The notes under the pieces were generated by a model. That model was given only the letters and a program-made list of their open reading frames with translations. It was not told the origin of the DNA and did no database searches. Position numbers and translations under genes: made by a program. 64,000 bases of DNA from an uncultured Clostridium sp. (GTDB taxonomy: Bacteria; Bacillota; Clostridia; Lachnospirales; Lachnospiraceae): positions 28,002 through 92,001 of the forward strand of contig CANRZB010000009.1 in NCBI GenBank assembly GCA_947644195.1. The letters run 5' to 3'. How positions within the stretch are numbered: position 1 is the first letter of the stretch; every line of letters begins with the position of its first letter. This document shows positions 18,048 through 25,558 of the stretch, one piece after another.

Positions 18048-18302
18048 ATGTTAGTTGTATTCGGTACGAGAGTGTTTAAGAAAAAGCTGGGACATTCCAG
18101 AGAATTAATACATTGTGAGAATTGTAAGTATTCTACACATTGGGAATATCTCCGACGGAGAAACTGGCTTGCGCTATATTATATTCCATTGATTCCTCTG
18201 CCTTCCAAGGAAGTATTTTGCTGCCCGGAATGTGGTTTTGGTGTTCAGGTTGACCAGGGAAATCAGCATAAGATACTGCCAATGATTAATTTTAAAGAGT
18301 AG
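18048..18302 (+). CDS. small zinc-ribbon protein
   Basis: An 84-aa protein with two CxxC pairs (CENCKYSTHW near residue 25 and CCPECGFGV near residue 61) separated by about 33 residues. This is the pattern of zinc-ribbon domain proteins of the type starting VVFGTRVFKKKLG. The hydrophobic central stretch LALYYIPLIPLPSKE is typical of this small family. Function unknown. It lies 50 bases after the split membrane protein gene; AGAGGATAGG provides a ribosome site. Confidence 0.7.
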   Translation: MLVVFGTRVFKKKLGHSRELIHCENCKYSTHWEYLRRRNWLALYYIPLIPLPSKEVFCCPECGFGVQVDQGNQHKILPMINFKE

Positions 18303-18327
18303 TAGATAAAATAGTAAAGATTGAGGC

Positions 18328-18356
18328 TTGAAAAATGGAGTCGTTTTTTATACAAT
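18328..18356 (+). promoter_or_regulatory. promoter of the lyxose isomerase-like gene
   Basis: TTGAAA (18328-18333), a 17-base spacer and TACAAT (18351-18356), about 65 bases before the GTG start. Confidence 0.6.
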
Positions 18357-18420
18357 AAAGTTAGATAATTATGGATCGGATTCCTGATATTTCAGGAAAA
18401 TGCAAAAGGGGGGAACAGAT

Positions 18421-19101
18421 GTGAAACGAAGTGAAATTAATGCGGCGATCCGGCGTATGGAGCAACTGGCGCAGGAATATCGTTTTGCATTGCCGCCGTT
18501 TTGTCACTGGACGCCCTCTGACTGGCAGGAAAAGGATGCAGAATATGATGAGATCCGGGATAATATGTTGGGATGGGATATCACGGATTACGGGAGCGGA
18601 GATTTCAGGAAAGTTGGATTTGCCTTGATAACCCTTCGGAATGGAAATCAGAATAACCCCAAATACCAGAAAGTATATGCGGAAAAACTTCTGATGCTAG
18701 AGGAAGGGCAACATTCCCCAATGCATTTTCATTGGAAGAAATCGGAGGATATTATTAATCGAGGCGGTGGAACCTTACTGATTCATGTTTACAATGATGA
18801 TGGAAACGGGGAACTGGATACCACGGAAGTGTGTGTGAATCAAGATGGCCGTTCCTATTCTGTTCCAGCAGGAACAGCCGTGGAATTGCATCCGGGGGAG
18901 AGCATTACGCTGTGGCCGCATCAATATCATGACTTTGATGTGAAGCCGGGGACAGGAGCCGTTTTGATCGGGGAAGTATCGATGTGTAATGATGATACCG
19001 CAGATAACCGTTTTTATGAAACGGTCGGTCGTTTTCCGGAAATAGAGGAAGACGAAGAACCTTATCGTCTTTTATGTTTTGAGTATCCTGAGGGAAGATA
19101 G
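18421..19101 (+). CDS. D-lyxose/D-mannose isomerase-like cupin
   Basis: Cupin-fold sugar isomerase of 226 aa, close to the length of characterised D-lyxose ketol-isomerases, which interconvert D-lyxose and D-xylulose or D-mannose and D-fructose. Metal ligands are visible in HSPMHFHWKKSEDIINRGGG (two His and a Glu) and HQYHDF. GTG at 18421 is chosen as start because AAGGGGGGAA (18406-18414) is correctly placed for it, whereas the in-frame ATG at 18400 precedes that site. No sugar transporter or kinase is adjacent; the next gene starts 10 bases later with its ribosome site beside the stop codon. Confidence 0.85.
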   Translation: MKRSEINAAIRRMEQLAQEYRFALPPFCHWTPSDWQEKDAEYDEIRDNMLGWDITDYGSGDFRKVGFALITLRNGNQNNPKYQKVYAEKLLMLEEGQHSPMHFHWKKSEDIINRGGGTLLIHVYNDDGNGELDTTEVCVNQDGRSYSVPAGTAVELHPGESITLWPHQYHDFDVKPGTGAVLIGEVSMCNDDTADNRFYETVGRFPEIEEDEEPYRLLCFEYPEGR

Positions 19102-19110
19102 GAGGTGCCT

Positions 19111-19839
19111 ATGGCGATTAGTACAGTAGGGGGATTATCCCAGGGAATTCGTTACGATACCGCTGCAGAACAGACGGATTCAAAGGTTGAGAAATATGAG
19201 CAGACGTTGCAGCAGCTCAAGCAGAATCTAAAACGTACGGAGAAGGATGTGGAGCTGCCAGAGAGTGAGAGGCAGAAGAAAGAGCAGGAGATCCAGGCCA
19301 AGATTGAGGAGATTAACCGTCAAAAGCGGCTGGCAGAGTTAGAGGAAGAACAGGCGAAAGAAGAAAAAAAGAAAGAGCAGATGCAGTCGGGATCTGCAGT
19401 GCAGACGGAGGGTACGCAGGAGGTCAGTTCTGCCAACCAGAAAATGGAACAGCGCCAGGAGCGAGAACGGGAAGAAATGCTGGAGTCTCCGATGATGTCG
19501 GCTGGCCAGATGGAGTCGGTGGTAATTGGGGATACCGCTGTGAAACAGGCAAGAGAACAGCAGAGTACCATACAAGACCTTGAAAACCGTATTCGAGTGC
19601 TGGGAGGCGAGATTCAGATGGACCAGAGCCGCGGTGGTTCAGCGAAAGCGAAAGAAGCGGAGCGGGACGATCTGGAGCAGCGTGTGAATCAGGCCAGGGA
19701 GAGTACGGCAAAACGTTTGGGAAATGAGTACCGAAGAGCCGAGGAAAGAAAGGTAGAGGAGGAACAGCAGAAGACGAACTATCGTTTTATCCAAAGCCAA
19801 AAGGATACGGCATTACCAAATTTTCAAATTTCCATTTAA
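19111..19839 (+). CDS. FlxA-like coiled-coil protein
   Basis: A 242-aa, highly charged coiled-coil protein. Residues about 20-90 (KVEKYEQTLQQLKQNLKRTEKDVELPESERQKKEQEIQAKIEEI) resemble FlxA-type proteins; a second coiled coil spans about residues 145-220. There are no membrane segments or signal peptide. The start at 19111 has a perfect AGGAGGT; the apparent GTG at 19105 lies inside that site. It is coupled to the isomerase gene and followed by a strong terminator. Function unknown. Confidence 0.65.
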   Translation: MAISTVGGLSQGIRYDTAAEQTDSKVEKYEQTLQQLKQNLKRTEKDVELPESERQKKEQEIQAKIEEINRQKRLAELEEEQAKEEKKKEQMQSGSAVQTEGTQEVSSANQKMEQRQEREREEMLESPMMSAGQMESVVIGDTAVKQAREQQSTIQDLENRIRVLGGEIQMDQSRGGSAKAKEAERDDLEQRVNQARESTAKRLGNEYRRAEERKVEEEQQKTNYRFIQSQKDTALPNFQISI

Positions 19840-19850
19840 GTTTTTATGTG

Positions 19851-19886
19851 GCAAGAGTTTCGCTCAGCGAAGCTCTTGTTTTTTTT
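19851..19886 (+). terminator. intrinsic terminator
   Basis: A 12-bp stem (19852-19863 with 19867-19878, one G-U) followed by eight T. The T run touches the CIRCE element of the next gene. Confidence 0.93.
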
Positions 19887-19911
19887 AGCACTCTTTGACA
19901 AAGAGTGCTAA
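19885..19911 (+). promoter_or_regulatory. CIRCE operator (HrcA binding site), perfect copy
   Basis: TTAGCACTC (19885-19893), nine bases, GAGTGCTAA (19903-19911), an exact match to the CIRCE inverted repeat bound by the heat-shock repressor HrcA. It lies just upstream of the htpG -35 box. Confidence 0.95.
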
Positions 19912-19919
19912 AATTATGC

Positions 19920-19948
19920 TTGACATTTTTCGATTCAAAGGGTATAGT
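19920..19948 (+). promoter_or_regulatory. htpG promoter
   Basis: TTGACA (19920-19925), a 17-base spacer and TATAGT (19943-19948), between two CIRCE elements. Confidence 0.85.
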
Positions 19949-19964
19949 ATCTCTTAGATATTTA

Positions 19965-19991
19965 TTGGCAGTCTATTAGATTGAGTGCTAA
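19965..19991 (+). promoter_or_regulatory. second, imperfect CIRCE operator
   Basis: TTGGCAGTC (19965-19973), nine bases, GAGTGCTAA (19983-19991): the right arm is perfect and the left has two mismatches. It lies in the predicted 5' leader, where HrcA bound DNA would block transcription. Confidence 0.75.
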
Positions 19992-20041
19992 CAATCTAAT
20001 TGTTTAGAAATCTATATTCACAAAGAAAAGAGGTAATCGAT

Positions 20042-22144
20042 ATGCAGAGTAGAACAGGAAGTTTGTCAATTGAATCTGAGAATATGTTCCCGATTATTAA
20101 GAAGTGGCTGTATTCCGACCATGACATTTTTATCCGTGAGCTGATTTCAAATGGATGTGATGCCATTACCAAACTGCGAAAGTTGGAGATCATGGGCGAA
20201 TATCCGATGCCGGATGATTATAAGGCAGAGATCCAGGTGGTTGTGGATACGGAGGGAAAGAGCATTTCCTTTACGGATACTGGATTGGGTATGACGGCTG
20301 ACGAGGTAGATGAGTATATTAACCAGGTTGCATTTTCCGGTGCGACGGATTTCCTGGAGAAGTACAAGGACAAGACCAATGAGGAACAAATTATTGGACA
20401 CTTTGGTTTGGGCTTTTATTCTGCATTTATGGTAGCCGACCGGGTAGTCATTGACACGCTTTCCTATGCAGAGGGGGCAACCGCTGTGCGTTGGGAGTCT
20501 GAGGGCGGCATAAATTATGAGATGACAGATGGTACAAAGGACACGGTGGGAACGACGATTACGTTATATCTGTCTGAGGACAGCTTGGAATTTGCCAATG
20601 AGTTCCGTGTGCGTGAGGTTTTAAATAAATATTGTTCCTTTATGCCGGTAGAGATCTTTTTATCCAAAGAGGGTGCAGAGCAGGAATTTGAGACTATTGA
20701 TGCTGCCGATGTCCGCGAGGATGATGTCGTTGTAGAAAACATTGTTGAGGAGGCCAAGACAGAGGAACGGGAAAATGAAGATGGAGAAAAAGAGATCGTT
20801 GAGGTATCTCCTCGCCAGGAAAAGGCGAAGATCCATAAACGTCCGGTTTCTATCAGTGATATCCATCCATTGTGGATGAAACATCCGAATGACTGTACAG
20901 AGGAGGAATATAAGGAATTTTACCGCAAGGTGTTCCAGGATTATAAGGAGCCATTATTCTGGATCCATCTGAATATGGATTATCCGTTTAACCTCAAGGG
21001 AATTCTGTATTTCCCAAAGGTAAATACAGAGTATGACAATCTGGAGGGAGTGATTAAGCTTTATAATAACCAGGTATTCATTGCTGACAATATTAAGGAA
21101 GTAATCCCCGAATTTTTGATGTTGTTAAAGGGTGTGATTGATTGCCCGGATCTTCCGTTAAATGTATCCCGGAGCGCATTGCAGAACGATGGTTTTGTGA
21201 AAAAGATTTCCGATTATATTACCAAGAAAGTGGCTGACAAGCTTTCCGGCATGTTCAAGGTAGAGCGGGAAGATTATGAAAAATACTGGGAAGATATCAG
21301 CCCGTTTATTAAATATGGCTGCTTAAAGGATGATAAGTTCCGGGATAAGATGTCTGACTATATTATCTTTAAAAACCTGGATGAAAAATATATTACGCTG
21401 CCGGATTATATTGAAGCAGTGAAAGGTGCAGAGGGAACGGATGCTTCCGATGGACAGGAAGATGCGGATACACAGGATCCTAAGGAGGAAGTCGTGGAAA
21501 CTGCAGATGCAGGAGACAGCGCTGCCGAAGAAGAGGAAAAGAAAACGACGGTTTACTATGTGACGGATTTGCAACAACAGAGCCAGTATATTAACCTGTT
21601 CCGGGAGCAGAATATGGATGCGGTTGTCTTGACACACAGTATAGATTCTGCCTTTATCTCTCAGTTAGAGCAGGGAGACCTGCCGGTAAAATTCCAGCGT
21701 ATTGATGCGGATTTGACGGAAAGTATGACCGAGGAAGAGGATGAGGAAACGTTGAAGAGTCAGACCGATCAGCTCTCCGAATTGTTCCGCACGGTACTGG
21801 GCAAGGAGGAATTGGTTGTCAAGGTACAGAAATTAAAGAATGAATCTATTTCCTCAATGATGACTTTGGCAGAGGAAACCCGCCGGATGCAGGACATGAT
21901 GAAGATGTACAGTATGGGTGGCGGTATGGATATGGGAATGTTCGGTGGAGGCGAAACGTTGGTATTGAATTCCGCTAATCCATTGGTACAGTATATCTTG
22001 GAGAATAAAGAGGGAGAGCATGTAGACATGTTCTGCAAACAGCTCTATGATTTGGCAATGCTTGCCCATAAACCTTTACCTGCAGAGGAAATGACTGATT
22101 TTGTCGCACGCAGTAATGAGATCATGATGTTGTTGACGAAATAA
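20042..22144 (+). CDS. htpG: molecular chaperone HtpG (Hsp90)
   Basis: Cytosolic ATP-dependent chaperone of 700 aa. The ATPase domain signatures are LYSDHDIFIRELISNGCDAI (N-box), DTGLGM and GHFGLGFYSAFMVAD. The start at 20042 has AGAGG upstream. It is longer than typical HtpG (about 620-650 aa) because of two acidic insertions: one around residues 220-265 (DVREDDVVVENIVEEAKTEE onward) and one around 465-510, rich in Asp/Glu/Ala. A Met/Gly-rich segment (SMGGGMDMGMFGGG) lies near residue 625. Expression is probably controlled by HrcA through two CIRCE copies. Confidence 0.97.
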   Translation: MQSRTGSLSIESENMFPIIKKWLYSDHDIFIRELISNGCDAITKLRKLEIMGEYPMPDDYKAEIQVVVDTEGKSISFTDTGLGMTADEVDEYINQVAFSGATDFLEKYKDKTNEEQIIGHFGLGFYSAFMVADRVVIDTLSYAEGATAVRWESEGGINYEMTDGTKDTVGTTITLYLSEDSLEFANEFRVREVLNKYCSFMPVEIFLSKEGAEQEFETIDAADVREDDVVVENIVEEAKTEERENEDGEKEIVEVSPRQEKAKIHKRPVSISDIHPLWMKHPNDCTEEEYKEFYRKVFQDYKEPLFWIHLNMDYPFNLKGILYFPKVNTEYDNLEGVIKLYNNQVFIADNIKEVIPEFLMLLKGVIDCPDLPLNVSRSALQNDGFVKKISDYITKKVADKLSGMFKVEREDYEKYWEDISPFIKYGCLKDDKFRDKMSDYIIFKNLDEKYITLPDYIEAVKGAEGTDASDGQEDADTQDPKEEVVETADAGDSAAEEEEKKTTVYYVTDLQQQSQYINLFREQNMDAVVLTHSIDSAFISQLEQGDLPVKFQRIDADLTESMTEEEDEETLKSQTDQLSELFRTVLGKEELVVKVQKLKNESISSMMTLAEETRRMQDMMKMYSMGGGMDMGMFGGGETLVLNSANPLVQYILENKEGEHVDMFCKQLYDLAMLAHKPLPAEEMTDFVARSNEIMMLLTK

Positions 22145-22161
22145 CAGGAAGTTTTTATGTG

Positions 22162-22203
22162 ATATGATAGGAAGCATCCCATATGGGGTGCTTTCTATCA
22201 TAT
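22162..22203 (+). terminator. hairpin downstream of htpG
   Basis: A 19-base stem (22162-22180 with 22185-22203, a few mismatches) 18 bases after the htpG stop. There is no T run, so termination efficiency is uncertain. Confidence 0.5.
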
Positions 22204-22278
22204 GCAGGTATTGCCGTATGTATATCAATCTGCGGAAAAAAGGTCTGTGGAAAAAACGGAAACGCAACGATAAATTAA

Positions 22279-22307
22279 TTGACAGTTCGATATTCTCATG
22301 TTAGAAT
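22279..22307 (+). promoter_or_regulatory. promoter of the mntP leader
   Basis: TTGACA (22279-22284), a 17-base spacer and TAGAAT (22302-22307). Transcription would start near 22314, just before the riboswitch. Confidence 0.8.
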
Positions 22308-22320
22308 ATTGCTTACAAAA

Positions 22321-22412
22321 TTTTCATGAGGGAGTAGCATGCGTATATCGTAGCAAGTCAACATGCTGACCATTTGGTCTGGCTTGTTTTAAATTGCGAG
22401 ACTCATGTATAG
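22321..22412 (+). promoter_or_regulatory. Mn2+ riboswitch (yybP-ykoY family)
   Basis: The leader contains GGGAGTAGC (22330-22338), AAGTCAACATGCTGACC, TGGTCTGGCTTG and TTGCGAGACT, the conserved blocks of the yybP-ykoY manganese riboswitch. It lies between a good promoter and mntP, a manganese exporter gene that this riboswitch class commonly controls. Two hairpin terminators follow the aptamer, consistent with Mn2+-induced antitermination. Confidence 0.88.
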
Positions 22413-22443
22413 CAGAAACTATACATGAAGTCTGTATTTTTTT
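22399..22443 (+). terminator. riboswitch expression-platform terminator
   Basis: AGACTCATGTATAG (22399-22412) pairs with CTATACATG-A-AGTCT (22419-22433), then GTATTTTTTT. It overlaps the 3' side of the aptamer, so aptamer folding and terminator formation compete. Confidence 0.8.
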
Positions 22444-22451
22444 AGAGAGAT

Positions 22452-22485
22452 CCAAGTATAGTTTATGACTGTACTTGGTTTTTTT
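22452..22485 (+). terminator. second leader terminator
   Basis: An 11-bp stem (22452-22462 with 22468-22478, one G-U) followed by seven T. It lies between the first terminator and mntP, so readthrough of both is needed for expression. Confidence 0.85.
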
Positions 22486-22538
22486 GTTATCTGAGTTTCT
22501 TGGAGCTTTAACCAGGTAAAAAGGAGGAGGAGAGAACG

Positions 22539-23123
22539 ATGGAATGGAGCGTTGTATTTTTTCTGAACAGTGCATTGTTGGGGGTAGGGCTGGCGATGGA
22601 TGCGTTTTCGATATCGCTTGCCAATGGTTTAAATGAGCAGTCGATGCGCAGGAAAAAGATGTGTGGGGTTGCGGGAGTTTTTGCATTTTTTCAGGCATTG
22701 ATGCCAATGATTGGGTGGATCTGTGTGCATACGGTCATTCAATATTTTGAGCGATTTGAAAAATTTATTCCATGGATTGGATTTACATTACTGCTTTTGA
22801 TTGGCGGTAAAATGTTGTTGGACGGCATCCGGAGCAAACAGGAGGATGCGGAGAAAGTCAAATTGGGTATTCTAGCTCTTTTGGTTCAGGGAATTGCGAC
22901 TTCAATTGATGCATTATCAGTGGGATTTACAATTGCGGAATACGGTTTCCTCATGGCGTTGGTGTGTGCACTGATCATTGCCATCGTCACTTTTTTCATC
23001 AGTATGTTGGGATTAATGATTGGCAAGAGGTTTGGAACAAAATTCTCAGACAAGGCAACCATATTTGGAGGTGTGATCCTGAACTTAATTGGTTTTGAAA
23101 TACTGCTCACAGAAATTATCTGA
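22539..23123 (+). CDS. mntP: manganese efflux pump MntP
   Basis: Exports Mn2+ across the cytoplasmic membrane. The 194-aa protein has six hydrophobic helices and the duplicated family motif with acidic residues in membrane: GLAMDAFSISLANGL in helix 1 and GIATSIDALSVGFTIA in helix 4. The start has AAAAAGGAGGAGGAG upstream. Regulation by the Mn2+ riboswitch and twin terminators in its leader supports the assignment. Confidence 0.95.
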   Translation: MEWSVVFFLNSALLGVGLAMDAFSISLANGLNEQSMRRKKMCGVAGVFAFFQALMPMIGWICVHTVIQYFERFEKFIPWIGFTLLLLIGGKMLLDGIRSKQEDAEKVKLGILALLVQGIATSIDALSVGFTIAEYGFLMALVCALIIAIVTFFISMLGLMIGKRFGTKFSDKATIFGGVILNLIGFEILLTEII

Positions 23124-23236
23124 CAGTGTATGTCTGAAACAGCATGATCGAACCACTGCTTCCAGTCTAAATTTACGTTCTTGGATACGCATAATGAGGG
23201 CTTCGAAAAAGTTTATAAAAAAATGTAAAAAAAAGA

Positions 23237-23265
23237 TTGACTACTGGTCATTTTTGGTGTATGAT
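23237..23265 (+). promoter_or_regulatory. promoter of the MmpL operon
   Basis: TTGACT (23237-23242), a 17-base spacer and TATGAT (23260-23265). The -35 overlaps the first of two similar dyads. Confidence 0.75.
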
Positions 23266-23297
23266 ACTTTTCAACAGAAAAAATGACTAGTAGTCAT
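23237..23297 (+). promoter_or_regulatory. twin TetR-type operators
   Basis: A perfect dyad ATGACT-AGT-AGTCAT (23283-23297) and an imperfect one, TGACT-ACT-GGTCA (23238-23250), 46 bases apart centre to centre. One overlaps the -35 and the other lies at the start of the transcript. The likely repressor is the TetR-family product encoded at the end of this cluster. Confidence 0.65.
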
Positions 23298-23391
23298 TTT
23301 TGAAGTGAAGGGAGTTTCCTATAGGATTCCCTGTTATTTCTCCTTTCGGGGAGGGTCACAGTTAAAGAAATGATAAGGAGTGTGAAACGGA

Positions 23392-25488
23392 ATGGTTGCA
23401 ATTGGTAAATGGATTACCAGACACAAAAACATAATTCTACTACTTGCTTTGGTTCTACTGGTGCCGGCGGGAATGGGCTATATCAGTACCAGAGTAAATT
23501 ACGATCTTCTGAGTTATCTGCCCGATACCCTGGAGACCGTTGATGGGCAGGATATTATGGTGGATGAGTTCGGCATGGGTGCTTTTTCCATGATCATTGT
23601 GGAAGATATGCCGATGAAAGACGTAGCAAAGCTGGAAAAGGATCTGGAGGATCTCGAACACGTCAGCGATGTGTTATGGTATGACGATGTTTTGGATGTC
23701 TCTGTACCGGTTGAGATGATGCCATCGGATTTAAGGGAAGCCTTTTTCAATGGAGATGCAACGATGATGGTGGCATTATTTGATAATACTACATCCGCCG
23801 ATGATACGATGGATACGATTAAAGAGATCCGTAACATGGTAGGTAAGAATGTGTTTGCCAGCGGTATGGCGGGCGTGGTTACCGATATCAAAGACCTGGC
23901 TATGGCAGAGATGCCGATTTACGTGGCGATTGCTGCATTGATGTCTCTGTTGGTTTTATTCATAACGATGGATTCCTTTGCGACGCCGCTGATCTTCCTG
24001 TTAAATATCGGTATGTCCATTGTTTACAATCTGGGAAGTAACTTTTTCATGGGGGAGATTTCCTATATTACGCAGGCGTTAGCTGCGGTCTTGCAGTTGG
24101 CGGTTACCATGGATTATTCGATCTTCCTTCTGGAGAGTTACGAGGCGAATAAGATCCGCTATGACGGGGATAAGCAACGGGCTATGGCACATGCGATTGG
24201 CAACACCTTTAAGTCGGTTACCAGTAGTTCCGTTACGACGGTGGCAGGCTTTGTGGCACTTTGTTTTATGACCTTTAAGCTGGGGGCAAACCTGGGTGTG
24301 GTCATGTCCAAGGGTGTGGTAATCGGCGTCATTACCTGTGTCACGGTACTCCCGGCGATGATTTTAACTTTCGATGGAATCATTGACAAGACCACACATC
24401 GTTCCGTGATCCCGAATCTGGATAAACTGTCCCATGGAATTATCAAAGGTCGTTATGTGACAGTAGTTCTTTTCTTACTGCTGTTAGTTCCGGCAATTTA
24501 TGGGAATCATCATTATGAGATCTACTATAACATTGACCAGTCTCTGCCTAAGGATATCCCAAGTGCCGAGGCGAATGAGAAGTTAAAAGATAAATTTGAT
24601 ATGAGCAATGTCCATATGCTTCTGTTAAAAGATGGGCTGACCGCCAAGGAAAAAACCCGGATGGACAGTGAAATTGAGAAGATCGACGGAATTAAATGGG
24701 TTATCGGTATGGATTCCCTGATTGGTTCCAATCTGCCTAATGAGATGGTGCCAAAGAAGATCCGGGATATGCTTTCCAATGAAAATTATGAGCTGCAGTT
24801 TGTAGGTTCCGATTACGGGTCCGCTACGGACGAGGTTAATGAGCAGCTTGCGAAGATCAATAAAATTGTAAAAGGATATCAGAAGGATGGAATGGTCATT
24901 GGAGAAGCGCCTCTGATGAAAGATTTGCAGGATGTCACGGATGTGGATCTAAAGATGGTAAACTTTGTGTCAATTGCAGCAATCTTCCTGATTATCCTGC
25001 TGACCTTTAAGTCCATTTCGATCCCAATTATTCTGGTAGCAGTGATCGAATTTGCCATTGCCTGTAATATGGCAGTACCGTGTTATATGCACGATTCCCT
25101 TGCCTTTGTCGCCAGTATCGTCATTGGAACGATCCAGTTAGGTGCTACCGTGGATTACGCAATCCTGATGACAAACCGTTATCATAAAGAGCGCACGATA
25201 GGGGGCAAGGATAAGAAGACGGCAATCCGTATCGCCCATGAAACATCCATCAAATCTATTTTGATCAGCGGGTTCTGCTTCTTTGCAACAACGTTCGGCG
25301 TGGCCGCTTATTCCAGAGTGGATATGATCGGAAGTATCTGTATGCTGCTGGCCAGGGGAGCCATCATCAGCATGGTTGTGGTAATCTGTCTCTTGCCTGC
25401 GCTGCTCTGGATCTTTGATGGAGTAATTGCCCGGACCTCCCTAGATATGATTCGCGCCAAGGTAACAAAGAGACAGCAAAACTCGTAG
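23392..25488 (+). CDS. MMPL/RND family exporter
   Basis: A 698-aa integral membrane protein with two repeats of one N-terminal helix, a large extracytoplasmic loop and five clustered helices. The conserved TM4/TM10 acidic motifs are visible: AVTMDYSIFLLESY in the first half and GATVDYAILMTNRY in the second. Such proteins export lipids or hydrophobic compounds using the proton gradient; the cargo here is unknown. The start has TAAGGAGTG upstream. It lies in a cluster with a heptad-repeat envelope protein and a TetR regulator, a common efflux arrangement in Firmicutes. Confidence 0.9.
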   Translation: MVAIGKWITRHKNIILLLALVLLVPAGMGYISTRVNYDLLSYLPDTLETVDGQDIMVDEFGMGAFSMIIVEDMPMKDVAKLEKDLEDLEHVSDVLWYDDVLDVSVPVEMMPSDLREAFFNGDATMMVALFDNTTSADDTMDTIKEIRNMVGKNVFASGMAGVVTDIKDLAMAEMPIYVAIAALMSLLVLFITMDSFATPLIFLLNIGMSIVYNLGSNFFMGEISYITQALAAVLQLAVTMDYSIFLLESYEANKIRYDGDKQRAMAHAIGNTFKSVTSSSVTTVAGFVALCFMTFKLGANLGVVMSKGVVIGVITCVTVLPAMILTFDGIIDKTTHRSVIPNLDKLSHGIIKGRYVTVVLFLLLLVPAIYGNHHYEIYYNIDQSLPKDIPSAEANEKLKDKFDMSNVHMLLLKDGLTAKEKTRMDSEIEKIDGIKWVIGMDSLIGSNLPNEMVPKKIRDMLSNENYELQFVGSDYGSATDEVNEQLAKINKIVKGYQKDGMVIGEAPLMKDLQDVTDVDLKMVNFVSIAAIFLIILLTFKSISIPIILVAVIEFAIACNMAVPCYMHDSLAFVASIVIGTIQLGATVDYAILMTNRYHKERTIGGKDKKTAIRIAHETSIKSILISGFCFFATTFGVAAYSRVDMIGSICMLLARGAIISMVVVICLLPALLWIFDGVIARTSLDMIRAKVTKRQQNS

Positions 25489-25558
25489 AAAATAAAAGAA
25501 ATAGTCAATGGAATTCTTAGCAGAGGATATAGCAAGAAAAAAGAAAGGATGAGAAGCG

